Shown here: positions 7,284 through 16,146 of the stretch, piece by piece
Layout: the number at the start of each line of letters is the position of its first letter
Position numbering within the stretch: the first letter of the stretch is position 1
Assembly: GCF_937900395.1 (NCBI RefSeq)
Contig: NZ_CALCDX010000242.1
Span: forward strand, 6,393-70,392
From: an uncultured Caulobacter sp.
GTDB taxonomy: Bacteria > Pseudomonadota > Alphaproteobacteria > Caulobacterales > Caulobacteraceae
DNA length: 64,000 bases
Direction of reading: 5' to 3'
The notes under the pieces: generated by a model
Told to the model about the DNA's origin: nothing
Seen by the model: the letters and a program-made list of their open reading frames with translations, nothing else
Databases searched by the model: none
Position numbers and translations under genes: made by a program

Positions 7284-9407
7284 ATGGTCACCGATCGACG
7301 CTCGCTTCTGCGCGCCGCCGCGGCCGGCGCCGCCGCGGGCATGCTGCCGGCGACCATCGCGCGCGCCTTGGCGATCCCCGCGCGCAATCGAACCGGCACG
7401 ATCATGGACGTCGAGCACGTCGTGATCTTCATGCAGGAGAACCGGGCGTTCGATCACTACTTCGGGACACTCAACGGGGTCCGAGGTTTCGGCGACCCTC
7501 GGCCGCAGCGTCTGCCGGGCGGAGCGTCAGTCTGGCGCCAGCCGAGCCGCGAGCATCCGGACGGCTTTGTCGCGCCCTTCCATGGCGACGCCTCGGCCAC
7601 CAACGCCTACACGGTGGACGGCTCCGATCAGGGCCATCAGGCGGCCATCACCATCGTCAACGGCGGGCGCTATGACCAATGGGGGCATAGCGGCGAACTG
7701 CACAAGCGGATGGTCTATTACAAGGCCTCCGACCTGCCCTTCTACCATGCGCTGGCCAGCGCCTTCACCGTCTGCGACGCCTATCACTGCTCGACCCTGA
7801 CCCAGACCTATCCCAATCGCCTGCACCTCTGGACGGGCTGTAACGGCGGGGGGAAGGTCGGCGGCGACCCAGAGATGAGCAACTACGGCGAGGACGAGAC
7901 GCCCAGCGCCGATATGGCCACGGACAAGCCGATGGCCAAGGGCCCGTACGATTGGACGACCTATGCCGAACGGCTGCAGGCGGCCGGGATCAGCTGGAAG
8001 GTCTATCAGGAATACGACAACTTCGGCGACAACATCCTGTCGGTGTTCAAGCCGTTCCGCCCGTGCGCCAAGGACTCGCTGCTCTATGAGCGAGGGCGCT
8101 CATGGGTGTCGGAGCATAAGACCGGCGCCGACCGCACCCGGTCGGATGGCGAACAGTTGGTCGAGGCCTTCCGCGCCGATGTCGCCGCCGATCGCCTGCC
8201 TCAGGTTTCTTGGATCGTCACCGCCGCGGACCTGTCCGAACACCCCCAGGCCGAGCCTTCGAAGGGCGAGCACGTCTGCGCCGAACTGGTCAAGGCGCTG
8301 GTCGATCACCCCGAGGTGTTCGCTAAGACCGTCTTCATCATCAACTACGACGAAGCGGGCGGCTTCTACGACCATATGCAGCCGCCGATGCCGCCGTTGA
8401 CCGCCGACCAAGGGTGGAGCTCGGTCTCGGTCGCCGGCGAGAGCAAGGACTACGGTCAGGCCGACGTCGAGAACAAGGGCGCTCACCCGCTGGGCCTGGG
8501 CATTCGTGTGCCGGCCATCATCGTCTCGCCGTGGACGCGCGGCGGCTTCGTCTGCTCCGAGGTGTTTGACCACACCTCGACCCTGCGGTTCCTGGAGCGC
8601 CGCTTTGGGGTGCGCGAGGAGAACATCAGCGATTGGCGTCGGACGGTCTGCGGCGACCTGACATCGGCCTTCGACTTCGCCGCGCCGAACAAGGACTGGT
8701 CAGCCCTGACCCTGCCGGCGACGACGGACTACATCCAGCGCGTGGCCCGCTCCAAGGCCGCGCCCAGCCTGCGCATCCCGGCGGTGCAGACCGCGTCGGC
8801 GCAGGACGGCCCGCAGCGCGGAGCCCGCGCCCTGCCCTACCTGCTGTCGGCCGACTTGCGCGTAAAGAATGGCAAGGTCTGGATCGACCTGGTCAACGCC
8901 GGACGCGCGGGCGCGGTGTTCCAGGTGTTCGACAACACTGACCGCGACGGTCCCTGGCGCTTCACCCTGGCGGCGGGGCGAGCCTATGCGGCGGGGCATT
9001 GGAACCGCGCGGGCCAGGCGCCTGGGCCCTATGACTTGACCGTCCATGGGCCCAACGGTTTCTACCGCCGCTTCGCGGGCGACGCGTCGAGGACACAGCC
9101 CTCCATCAAGGTCCTGCCCGACGCGCGGTCGCGCCTGCTCGTCAAGCTGAAGGCCGAAAAGGCCGGCGTCGTGATCGCCCAGATGGACGAGGCCTATCCC
9201 CTGTCCGACGGCGAGGCGCGTCAGAGCATCAGCCTGAGGGCCGGCGAAACCACCCAGGCCGTCTGGGATCTTCGCGGCAGCGACCATTGGTACGATTTGA
9301 CCCTCACCCACGCGGATGATCCCAGCTTCATTCAGCGGCTGGCCGGGCATCTTGAGACCGGGCGGGCCAGCCGCACCGATCCCGGCATCGGGCGCATGCG
9401 CCTGTAA
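7284..9407 (+). CDS. Tat-exported phospholipase C (phosphocholine-specific family)
   Basis: This 707-residue phosphoesterase belongs to the PlcH/PlcN-type family, which hydrolyses the glycerol- or ceramide-O-P bond of phosphatidylcholine or sphingomyelin. A twin-arginine signal is present (DRRSLLRAAAAGAAAG). The family core motifs are VIFMQENRAFDHYFG (about 48-61), YDEAGGFYDH and IIVSPWTRGG. The last ~200 residues look like two DUF756-type beta domains. Length is normal for the family. I start at 7284 because the Tat signal begins there and a GGGAGA site precedes it; an upstream in-frame ATG would bury the signal. In this regulon it may act on phosphonolipids. Confidence 0.93.
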   Translation: MVTDRRSLLRAAAAGAAAGMLPATIARALAIPARNRTGTIMDVEHVVIFMQENRAFDHYFGTLNGVRGFGDPRPQRLPGGASVWRQPSREHPDGFVAPFHGDASATNAYTVDGSDQGHQAAITIVNGGRYDQWGHSGELHKRMVYYKASDLPFYHALASAFTVCDAYHCSTLTQTYPNRLHLWTGCNGGGKVGGDPEMSNYGEDETPSADMATDKPMAKGPYDWTTYAERLQAAGISWKVYQEYDNFGDNILSVFKPFRPCAKDSLLYERGRSWVSEHKTGADRTRSDGEQLVEAFRADVAADRLPQVSWIVTAADLSEHPQAEPSKGEHVCAELVKALVDHPEVFAKTVFIINYDEAGGFYDHMQPPMPPLTADQGWSSVSVAGESKDYGQADVENKGAHPLGLGIRVPAIIVSPWTRGGFVCSEVFDHTSTLRFLERRFGVREENISDWRRTVCGDLTSAFDFAAPNKDWSALTLPATTDYIQRVARSKAAPSLRIPAVQTASAQDGPQRGARALPYLLSADLRVKNGKVWIDLVNAGRAGAVFQVFDNTDRDGPWRFTLAAGRAYAAGHWNRAGQAPGPYDLTVHGPNGFYRRFAGDASRTQPSIKVLPDARSRLLVKLKAEKAGVVIAQMDEAYPLSDGEARQSISLRAGETTQAVWDLRGSDHWYDLTLTHADDPSFIQRLAGHLETGRASRTDPGIGRMRL

Positions 9408-9431
9408 GCCCTCAAAACCTACGGATACAGC

Positions 9432-10007
9432 ATGACTTCGAGTTTCGCGGCCGACACGTTCCTGGCCGAAATCACCGACCTCTTCACCCGGTTGGGCGAC
9501 CTGCACTACGGCGAGGACGTCACCCAGATGGAGCACGCCCTTCAGGCGGCGCATCACGCCAAGCTGGACGGCGCGTCCCCCAGCCTCGTCGCCGCGGCCC
9601 TGCTGCACGACATCGGCCATCTGATGCAGAAGATCGGCGAGGACGCCGCCGACCGCGGCATCGACACCCGCCACGAACAGATCGGCGCCGGCTATCTGGC
9701 GCGCGGCTTCGGTCCCGAGGTGAGCGAACCGATCCGGCTGCACGTGGCGGCCAAGCGCTATCGCGTCGCTGTGGACCCGACCTATGCCGGCCGCCTCAGC
9801 TACGCCTCACAGCAGAGCCTGGCGCTGCAGGGCGGCCCGATGAATCCCGACGAGATCAAGGTCTTCCTGGCCGATCCCCATGCGGGCGCGGCGCAGAAGC
9901 TGCGCGGCTATGACGAGGCGGGAAAGGACATGGAGGCGGAGGTCGCCGGCTTTGAGGCTTACGCCGATCTCCTACGCGACCTGGTCCGCGAGGCCGGCAA
10001 GCTCTAG
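9432..10007 (+). CDS. PhnZ/TmpB-type HD-domain diiron oxygenase (phosphonate degradation)
   Basis: This 191-residue HD protein resembles PhnZ, which cleaves the C-P bond of 2-amino-1-hydroxyethylphosphonate with O2, and TmpB, which acts on the trimethylated analogue. Predicted Fe ligands are all present and nearly isonumeric with PhnZ: H35, H59, D60, H63, H81, H104, D161; K108 also matches. The E28 loop reads HYGEDVTQMEH, so a Tyr is at 26; whether it equals PhnZ Y24 needs alignment. It follows the phospholipase C gene by 24 nt, probably as one transcript. It overlaps phnX tail-to-tail by 4 nt. No PhnY or TmpA homologue is nearby. Confidence 0.88.
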   Translation: MTSSFAADTFLAEITDLFTRLGDLHYGEDVTQMEHALQAAHHAKLDGASPSLVAAALLHDIGHLMQKIGEDAADRGIDTRHEQIGAGYLARGFGPEVSEPIRLHVAAKRYRVAVDPTYAGRLSYASQQSLALQGGPMNPDEIKVFLADPHAGAAQKLRGYDEAGKDMEAEVAGFEAYADLLRDLVREAGKL

Positions 10008-10816
10008 ACCGGTCGCTCGCCCCGCACGATCCGCGCCTCGATCTCGGCCAGCGCCGAACCCAAATCGGCGACCGTCTCGACGACATAGTGCGCCCCGGCG
10101 TCTCGCAAGGCCTTTGCGGACGCCGCGACGCGCGAGGCGCGCTCTTCGGCCGGCAGTCCAGCTAGCGCCTCCAGGCTCAGGCCCACGCCGTTGCCGGACG
10201 CGGAAAGGCCCACCGTCCAGGCGCCGGCCTCGAGCCCTTCGGTGACTCCGACAACGGCGTCGTCGACCTTGACGCAGGCTCTCGCCGGCCATGCGCCGAG
10301 CGCCACCAGCGTCTTCCACATCATCAGGGGCGATGGGCGCCCTTCCGCGGTTTCGCCGGCGCACACCACGACGTCTGGCGCGTAGCCTTGCTCGGCGGCC
10401 AGGGGAAGGATGTCGCTCATCATCGGGCGCGTGTAGCCGGTCGTCGAACCGATCTTCACGCCCCGCGCGCGCAGGTCCGCGACCAGAGACGCCGCGCCCG
10501 AGATCAAGGCCGAGCAGTCCCGCGCGGCCTCACGCATTTTCGGTTCGACGGCGTCGTGCAGACGATCGACATCCCGCTCATCGCTGGCTTGATCGTACCG
10601 CGCCCGCCAAGCCTCGGCGACCCTTGGCAGGGCCAGCAGAGCGCGGACGTGATCACGCTTGGCGCGGCCCATGTCCGCTCGCGCCTCGGCTTCCGTGATC
10701 TCGACCCCGGCCTCGGCGAATACCTCTCGGAGCGCCAGGACGGGCGCGCGGCAACCGAAATCGATCATCGTGCCGGCCCAGTCGAAGATGATGGCCTGGA
10801 TAGGACTGTGGCTCAC
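10004..10816 (-). CDS. phnX: Phosphonoacetaldehyde hydrolase (phosphonatase)
   Basis: This 270-residue HAD-superfamily enzyme converts phosphonoacetaldehyde to acetaldehyde and phosphate. The nucleophile motif FDWAGTMID puts Asp at D12. The Schiff-base Lys is K53 (MGRAKRDH), the numbering known for Bacillus PhnX. Other family features are visible (GSTTGYTRPMM, VCAGETAEGRPSPLMM, KVDDAVVGVTEGLEAG). It is the last gene of the run starting at 16083 and overlaps the flavoenzyme gene by 4 nt. That gene is expected to supply its aldehyde substrate, since no phnW transaminase is present in the window. Confidence 0.96.
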   Translation of the reverse strand: MSHSPIQAIIFDWAGTMIDFGCRAPVLALREVFAEAGVEITEAEARADMGRAKRDHVRALLALPRVAEAWRARYDQASDERDVDRLHDAVEPKMREAARDCSALISGAASLVADLRARGVKIGSTTGYTRPMMSDILPLAAEQGYAPDVVVCAGETAEGRPSPLMMWKTLVALGAWPARACVKVDDAVVGVTEGLEAGAWTVGLSASGNGVGLSLEALAGLPAEERASRVAASAKALRDAGAHYVVETVADLGSALAEIEARIVRGERPV

Positions 10817-11946
10817 GCGAAGGCTCCTTGGGGCAAGTCCAGCAAATCGGCGATGACGGTCTCGGCCAGGCCGAACGCGGTCGACGCGCCGGTGCCGCCC
10901 GTCACCACGGCCAGACGCACTCCCGGCGCGGGCGTCTCGACCAGGCTATGTCCCGAGGCCGATGCGTAGGTGCCGATCCAGCGCTCGATCACGGGGGGCG
11001 GCGCCTCGCCGAACACTTGCGCGAACTCGTCCAGGATCAGGGCGTCGACATCGTCGCGGCCGAAAGGATCGGGCGTCGGCGCGTAGTGATGGCTGTCACC
11101 GACCACCAGCGATCCATCGGCGCTCTGCACGACGATCAGGTGGACGCCATGCTCCAGATGCGTGGGCTGTTCCGCTTCGAGCCGCGCGCGCAAGGCCTCC
11201 GCCTCCGGCAAGGCGGCGTAGCCGAGATAGCGGACCAGGCCGAGGTCGGACATGACCGGCGCCGGCAGCCGCCAGCCCGGATCGGCCAGGCGCAACATCT
11301 GTAGTTTGCATCGGGTCACGCCGGCGCGAGCAAAGCTGTCCGGAAACAGCGTCGCGAGATCATCACCCGGGCAGACCACGATGGCGTCGGCCGTGACAAT
11401 ACCCGCGGAGGTCTCCAGCCGCCCGGTCTCGACGCCGCGGACCGACACGCCCCGCAGGAAGGTGACGCCTTGCGCGGCCTCGAGCCAGGCCGCCAGGCGC
11501 GGGATGGCGGTGCGCGACTCCACGCGCAGGTCGACGCTGCTGGCTAGCCCGCCCATCACTTGGCCTCGCGTCGGGAGGCGATCGCCCAGCGCGTCGACGT
11601 CGCGCCAGGCGCAGCCCTCGGCCATCTCGGTTTCCAGGAAGGCTTTGAGCACAGCCTCTGCCTCGGGGCGGCGGGCGATCATCGTCAGGCCGCGCTGGAG
11701 AACATCGACGCCCGCCGCTTCGGCAACCTCGCGCCACACCTCCGCCGAGCGACGCGCATGGCTCCAGACCGCGCCTCGCTCCTGGCCCGTGACGGTGACG
11801 AAACCGAAGTTGCGAACCGAGGCGCCGTTGGCCTGGGCGTCGCGGTCGACGACAATGACGCTCTTGCCCAGTCGTGCGGCGGCCAGGGCGTGGGCCAGGC
11901 CGACAATGCCCGCGCCCACCACGGCCAGGTCAAAACCCTGCTTCAA
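10813..11946 (-). CDS. FAD-dependent amine oxidase of phosphonate operons (PbfD/TIGR03364 type)
   Basis: This protein is about 377 residues with a DAO-fold FAD-binding N terminus (GAGIVG at 11-16). It has the look of the flavoprotein that recurs in phosphonate operons. Members called PbfD oxidatively deaminate 2-aminoethylphosphonate, preferring N-alkylated forms, to phosphonoacetaldehyde. I choose the TTG at 11946 because GAGGGAAGG lies just upstream; an earlier GTG (12000) would overlap the preceding gene. It abuts phnX, which uses the product, so the two form a complete short route to phosphate. Confidence 0.87.
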   Translation of the reverse strand: MKQGFDLAVVGAGIVGLAHALAAARLGKSVIVVDRDAQANGASVRNFGFVTVTGQERGAVWSHARRSAEVWREVAEAAGVDVLQRGLTMIARRPEAEAVLKAFLETEMAEGCAWRDVDALGDRLPTRGQVMGGLASSVDLRVESRTAIPRLAAWLEAAQGVTFLRGVSVRGVETGRLETSAGIVTADAIVVCPGDDLATLFPDSFARAGVTRCKLQMLRLADPGWRLPAPVMSDLGLVRYLGYAALPEAEALRARLEAEQPTHLEHGVHLIVVQSADGSLVVGDSHHYAPTPDPFGRDDVDALILDEFAQVFGEAPPPVIERWIGTYASASGHSLVETPAPGVRLAVVTGGTGASTAFGLAETVIADLLDLPQGAFA

Positions 11947-11959
11947 AACGAACCTTCCC

Positions 11960-12910
11960 TCACCGTGCAGCGTCCTCGGCGACGAGATGCTGCAGCACAC
12001 GCTTCTCCAGCACCAGCAGCGCGGCGGCGCCGTTGGTGCGCATCACCAAACCCTCCGCCAAGGGACGCACAGCCTCGCCAAGCGCTCCGGCGAGATGCCG
12101 GAAAGCCGGAGCCGCCTCGCCGCCCACGCCGTGCAGCGCGCACAGTTGACGCCAATCGAACGCGAAGCTTTCCAGAACCTGGATGAACCGCCCTGCCCGC
12201 GCACGCGCTTCGGGACTGTCGATCGTCACGGTCAACTCGCTCCGCAGGTCGTCCAGCAGCCACTGGACCTCGGCCGCAGGCATGATCGGCGAGCGCTGGT
12301 TCAGCTCGGTCAGCAGCGGATGATCGTCGCTCGGATCCCAGTTCACCGAGCGCCATTGGTCTCGCGACGTCGCCGGCGCATGCACGAACCGCCAGAACGC
12401 CGCCGTGCCGGTCGTGTCGGCGACCAGATGGATCCGTTCCCCGGCGGCGTTGTTCTCGACGTGGTGGCGCCGCCAGTTGTCGAACACCCAGGCCTCGCCC
12501 GCGCCCATGTGCACGGCTTCGCCATCACAGTGAAAGCGCACCTGCGGCCACGTGAGCACCGGAATGTGCAGCCGCACGCGAGTGTGCCAGTGATAGTTGA
12601 TGTCGGCGTGCTCGGGCACGCCCGCGCCCGGCGCTAGGCGCATCAACCGCGAGCGGCTCCAGACCACGCCAAATCCGGCGAGGGCCTGTTTCATATACGG
12701 CATGGCCTCAAGCCAAGGCGTCGGCGCCATGCGGCCCTGGACGTCGTCATTCTCGCCCCCGCCGGCGGTGATCAGTCTGACCGCGCTGTTTCCGGGCACC
12801 TGGTCGGGATGGGACACCCAGGCCTCGGGCGGCAAGACGGCGACCTCCGCCTGGAGCCGGGATACGTCGAACAGCAGCGGCAGCTGGAAGAAGGGTTTCG
12901 AAAGACGCAT
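11960..12910 (-). CDS. Aspartyl/asparaginyl beta-hydroxylase-family 2OG-Fe(II) oxygenase, long form
   Basis: This 316-residue protein has an AspH-type double-stranded beta-helix core. The iron triad is visible as H101-x-D103 (PEHADINYHWH) and a distal His at about 150 (DNWRRHH). A candidate 2OG-binding Arg is R159 (ERIHLVAD). The C-terminal ~120 residues are helical, of no recognised family. The substrate is unknown; AspH-fold enzymes hydroxylate protein side chains or lipids (LpxO). It starts 1 nt after the TPR-sulfotransferase stop and lies 13 nt before the flavoenzyme. Hydroxylation of a phosphonate or of a TBDR ligand is inference. Confidence 0.85.
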   Translation of the reverse strand: MRLSKPFFQLPLLFDVSRLQAEVAVLPPEAWVSHPDQVPGNSAVRLITAGGGENDDVQGRMAPTPWLEAMPYMKQALAGFGVVWSRSRLMRLAPGAGVPEHADINYHWHTRVRLHIPVLTWPQVRFHCDGEAVHMGAGEAWVFDNWRRHHVENNAAGERIHLVADTTGTAAFWRFVHAPATSRDQWRSVNWDPSDDHPLLTELNQRSPIMPAAEVQWLLDDLRSELTVTIDSPEARARAGRFIQVLESFAFDWRQLCALHGVGGEAAPAFRHLAGALGEAVRPLAEGLVMRTNGAAALLVLEKRVLQHLVAEDAAR

Positions 12911-12911
12911 G

Positions 12912-14828
12912 TCACGCCGTCTCCGTCAGCACGTCGGCCAGCGCCGTGCGTAGCGTCGCAAGCCAGGGCGCGTAGCGCTTCCATTGCTCCAGACCCTCAC
13001 GCCCGATCGGCTGGCGCACTTGCTCGGAACTCGGCGTCCGGATGCCGCGCCGGGTCTCATGGAAGCGCAGGCACGCCGGCTCGAAGGGCAGACCGATATG
13101 GTCCAGCATACGACGCGCGGCGCCTTCCAGATCGTCGACCACGTCCTCGTACTGGACCTTGAGCACCCTCCCGGGCAGCACAGCCTCCCAATGCCGCATC
13201 AGGTCGAGATAGATCCGATAGTAGCCGGCGATGTCTTCCAGGCTGTAGGTGAATTCCTGGTTCGTCGTTCCGAACAGCTGCTTGAAGTTGCTGAAGCAGC
13301 AGGCCATCGGCTCCCGTCGCACGTCGATGATCGTCGCGCGCGGCAGGATCAGCTGGATCAGGCCGATGTGCCAGAAGTTGTTGGGCATCTTGTCGATGAA
13401 GAACGGCCGTCCCAGCCGCCGATAGGCCCGCGTCTCGCTCAGGAAACGCTCTCCCAGCGCGCGGGCTTGCGCGGCCTTCAGGTCGAGAAGCGCGGCGGGG
13501 TTTACGGGTAGGCCGCAATCGGGGTCTATCCCGCACAGCTCGCCGACGTATCGGCCGATCTCGGTCAGCTCGTGCGTCCCCTCGACCTGAGAGTGCGACG
13601 CCAGGATCTGTTCGATCAGGGTCGAGCCCGAGCGCGGAAGCCCCAGGACGAAGATCGGCGCTGAACTGTCCGCGCCCCACCCTGCCCGCTTCACGAACGC
13701 CTCGGTGGTCATCGCCTGCTTCAGACGCTCTGCGCAACGCTCGGCGGCATCCGTTCTATAGCGGCTGGACGTTCGCCTCAGGGCGTTGCCGCGCGCGTAG
13801 AATCCCCAGGAGGCGGCATAGTCGGCCTGGTCCTCGAGCGCCTTTCCGAGGGCGAAACGGAGATAGACGCGATCCATGTCCTGCAGATCGGGCCTGGCCT
13901 CGGCGGCGCGCATGCGCGCGATGTCGTTGTCGTCGAACCGATGGGTCTTGAGGTTGGCTAGGCTGAACCAGGCCACGCCATGATCCGGACGGGCCGACAG
14001 GGCGGCGCGATAGTCGGCGACGGCCTCGACGCCGCGCCCCATGGCCTTCAACGCGTTGGCGCGCCACAGGCGCAGGTCGGCGACCTCCTCGGCGGACTCG
14101 CATGGTCCGGCCAGGAGCCGCGCGTAGAGGTCGATCACCGGTTCGAAATCACCAAGGCCAAGACAGGCCGCGCCGTACAGCTTCAGAACGTGGCGAGCGT
14201 CTGGCGCGTCTTCCAGCAGGCGCTCGGCCTGCTGGCGCGCCGCTTGATGCTTCTGGGCCTGCAGCAGCGCCATGGCGTAGTCGAAGCGCGCCTCGCGGTA
14301 GTCCGGCGCGCGCTCAAGGATCGCGGCCAGCAGGGCCTCGGCCTCGTCCGCCGCCCCGCCTTCCAGCCGGATGCGGGCCAGGAGGCGGAGCGCGCCAACG
14401 CTCTCGCCAGCCGTACGGAGATGGTCGCGCAAGACATCTTCGGCGGGCTCGAGATCTCCGTCGGCCAGCAGGCTTTGAGTCGCTACAACGGCGGGCGGAA
14501 GCTGCTTGAGGACCGCTAGATGTTGAGCCGCGACGCTGGCTTCGCCAGCTTCTCCGCGCAAGCGATGCAGCTGCTCCAACATGTCCCAGCAGGCTGGGAG
14601 CGCGGGATTGAGCGCCACGGCCTCACGCAGGGCGGCGATCGCGGCCGGCCCCTCTCCCAGGGCGATCAGGCACTGCGCACGCTCCTGATGAAGCCGACTG
14701 AAGCGCGGATGGTCTTCCCGCAGGCGCTCAAGCGACGTCAGCGCCTCGGTGACGCGTCGCTGTTCACGCAGCGCCCTGGCTTCACGCAACAGCGCTTCTC
14801 GATCGTCTCGCGCTTCGGAACCGCTCAC
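12912..14828 (-). CDS. TPR-repeat sulfotransferase
   Basis: This protein is about 638 residues. The N-terminal ~360 are tandem TPR-like helices. The C-terminal ~260 are a sulfotransferase domain with the PAPS 5'-phosphosulfate loop LPRSGST (about 397-403) and a 3'-phosphate region (IIDVRREPMACCFSNFKQ). The GTG at 14828 gives a GTGA overlap with the preceding gene, matching the other junctions; an in-frame start at 14858 also exists. The TPR half may bind a protein or peptide acceptor. It is cytoplasmic by absence of a signal. Acceptor unknown. Confidence 0.88.
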   Translation of the reverse strand: MSGSEARDDREALLREARALREQRRVTEALTSLERLREDHPRFSRLHQERAQCLIALGEGPAAIAALREAVALNPALPACWDMLEQLHRLRGEAGEASVAAQHLAVLKQLPPAVVATQSLLADGDLEPAEDVLRDHLRTAGESVGALRLLARIRLEGGAADEAEALLAAILERAPDYREARFDYAMALLQAQKHQAARQQAERLLEDAPDARHVLKLYGAACLGLGDFEPVIDLYARLLAGPCESAEEVADLRLWRANALKAMGRGVEAVADYRAALSARPDHGVAWFSLANLKTHRFDDNDIARMRAAEARPDLQDMDRVYLRFALGKALEDQADYAASWGFYARGNALRRTSSRYRTDAAERCAERLKQAMTTEAFVKRAGWGADSSAPIFVLGLPRSGSTLIEQILASHSQVEGTHELTEIGRYVGELCGIDPDCGLPVNPAALLDLKAAQARALGERFLSETRAYRRLGRPFFIDKMPNNFWHIGLIQLILPRATIIDVRREPMACCFSNFKQLFGTTNQEFTYSLEDIAGYYRIYLDLMRHWEAVLPGRVLKVQYEDVVDDLEGAARRMLDHIGLPFEPACLRFHETRRGIRTPSSEQVRQPIGREGLEQWKRYAPWLATLRTALADVLTETA

Positions 14829-15448
14829 GACGTCGCGCTCAGAAGCGGCGCCAGCCACGCGGGGTCAGGCTGGTCCGCGTCGAAATATTCGAAGATCAGA
14901 TGGATGCGGTCCGTACCGCCGGCGTTGCGCACCCAATGGGGGCCGAGGTTATCGACTTCGACCGCCTCACCCACCGGGAAGTGATGCTCGGCGCCGCCGA
15001 AGAACGAGATCACATCGCGATTAGTCGTCAGCGGCACGTGGATCTTGTGCGGCCACTTGGCGGCTGGATTGGCGTCGATATGCGGATGGATCACCCCGCC
15101 GGCCGGCATCCGCGCCAGCATCACCCGCGGGAACACGCCGCGCGCATAGCCGTAGTCGCGAACCGCTTGGGCCAGCACCGGCTCCAACCGATCCCGCCAA
15201 GCCGCCCAGGCGGGGCGATCGTGCGAACCGCGCCAGTCGCGCGGACTGTCGACGAAGCGGAAGACAATGTGCCGGGTCGTGTCCAGCACCTCGAACTTGT
15301 TGGGCTTGGCCGCATTCTCGGCGTCCCAGATCGCCTCGGGGATCGCCAGCACTGCGGCGCGCAGGGCGGCGATATCGACGGGGCCGAGGCGGCGCACCGC
15401 CTTCGTCTTGCGCGGATTGGCCGTCAGCTCGAGCCGCGCGCCGCTCAT
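14825..15448 (-). CDS. Aspartyl/asparaginyl beta-hydroxylase-family oxygenase, short form
   Basis: This is a 207-residue single-domain 2OG-Fe(II) oxygenase of the AspH fold. Metal residues H123-x-D125 (HPHIDANPAAKWPHKIHVPL) and H171 (GPHWVRN) are visible, with R181 (RIHLIFEY) for 2OG. It overlaps the upstream sulfotransferase and the downstream TPR-sulfotransferase by 4 nt each, so the three are almost certainly co-translated. The pairing of each oxygenase with a sulfotransferase suggests sequential hydroxylation and O-sulfation. The substrate is not recognisable. Confidence 0.87.
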   Translation of the reverse strand: MSGARLELTANPRKTKAVRRLGPVDIAALRAAVLAIPEAIWDAENAAKPNKFEVLDTTRHIVFRFVDSPRDWRGSHDRPAWAAWRDRLEPVLAQAVRDYGYARGVFPRVMLARMPAGGVIHPHIDANPAAKWPHKIHVPLTTNRDVISFFGGAEHHFPVGEAVEVDNLGPHWVRNAGGTDRIHLIFEYFDADQPDPAWLAPLLSATS

Positions 15449-16083
15449 CGCGCGCCCTCGAAGTCGTAGCCGAAGAGCTCGAGGTCCTGGGCGTAACGTT
15501 TGGCGACGCCGTCGATCAGCGCGCGGTCGTAATAGGCGCGATAGTCCTGATGCGAGGTGCTGTTGACCCGATCCAGCGGACGCGGCGCGACGCCGATGCG
15601 CGCGCAGATCGCGTCGTAGGAGCCTTGCATGTCCTCGACCCGCCCCACCTGATCGGCGAGCAGGGTCTTGCCGTCGTCGTCGACCAGCAGCCAGGCCTGC
15701 GGCTGGAACAGGATGTGGCCTTCCGGCGGGTCCACGAACAGGAAATGGCGCATGGCCTCGCGCGGCTGCCGTTGGAACACGTCGCCGCCGCGCAGCATGA
15801 AGGCGCAGTACGAGACGAAGCGATCGAACGGATTGCGCACGAAGGCGAACTTGAAATAGGCGGTGAAAGCCTCTTCGCCGAGGTAGGGCCGCACCTGGCG
15901 CAGGGACAGGTGCCCATGCTGGATCGCTGCGAGATCGGCCCAGGGGAAGCGCTTGTTCACGAACAGGCCGACCTGCTCGACGTCCTCGTCGCCCATTCGC
16001 TCGCGCAAGGCCTGCCGGACGGCGTGCGTGCCTGTCTTGGGAACCGCGGCGAAGATGAAGCGGTGGCGATGAGAGACGATCAT
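15445..16083 (-). CDS. Sulfotransferase family 2-type protein
   Basis: This 212-residue sulfotransferase has an N-terminal 5'-PSB loop (VPKTGTHAVRQAL) and a 3'-phosphate-binding segment (FVRNPFDRFVSYCAFML). This layout resembles carbohydrate or cell-surface sulfotransferases (PF03567-like). I start at the ATG at 16083, just before the MIVSHRHRFIF strand that leads to the loop. It is the first gene of the six-gene run ending with phnX. It follows the TBDR by 63 nt, a gap that contains a terminator-like hairpin. Confidence 0.86.
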   Translation of the reverse strand: MIVSHRHRFIFAAVPKTGTHAVRQALRERMGDEDVEQVGLFVNKRFPWADLAAIQHGHLSLRQVRPYLGEEAFTAYFKFAFVRNPFDRFVSYCAFMLRGGDVFQRQPREAMRHFLFVDPPEGHILFQPQAWLLVDDDGKTLLADQVGRVEDMQGSYDAICARIGVAPRPLDRVNSTSHQDYRAYYDRALIDGVAKRYAQDLELFGYDFEGAR

Positions 16084-16101
16084 TTTGGCCGTGTAAGCGA
16101 A

Positions 16102-16136
16102 AAGTGGCGCCCCGCCCGACGAGCGAGACGCCACTT
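16102..16136 (-). terminator. Terminator or attenuator between TBDR and sulfotransferase genes
   Basis: AAGTGGCG (16102-16109) and CGCCACTT (16129-16136) form a perfect 8-bp stem. On the minus strand the stem is followed by a short T-run (ACTTTTCG). It lies just after the TBDR stop, so it may reduce expression of the downstream genes relative to the receptor. Confidence 0.65.
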
Positions 16137-16146
16137 CCTGGTAGGC

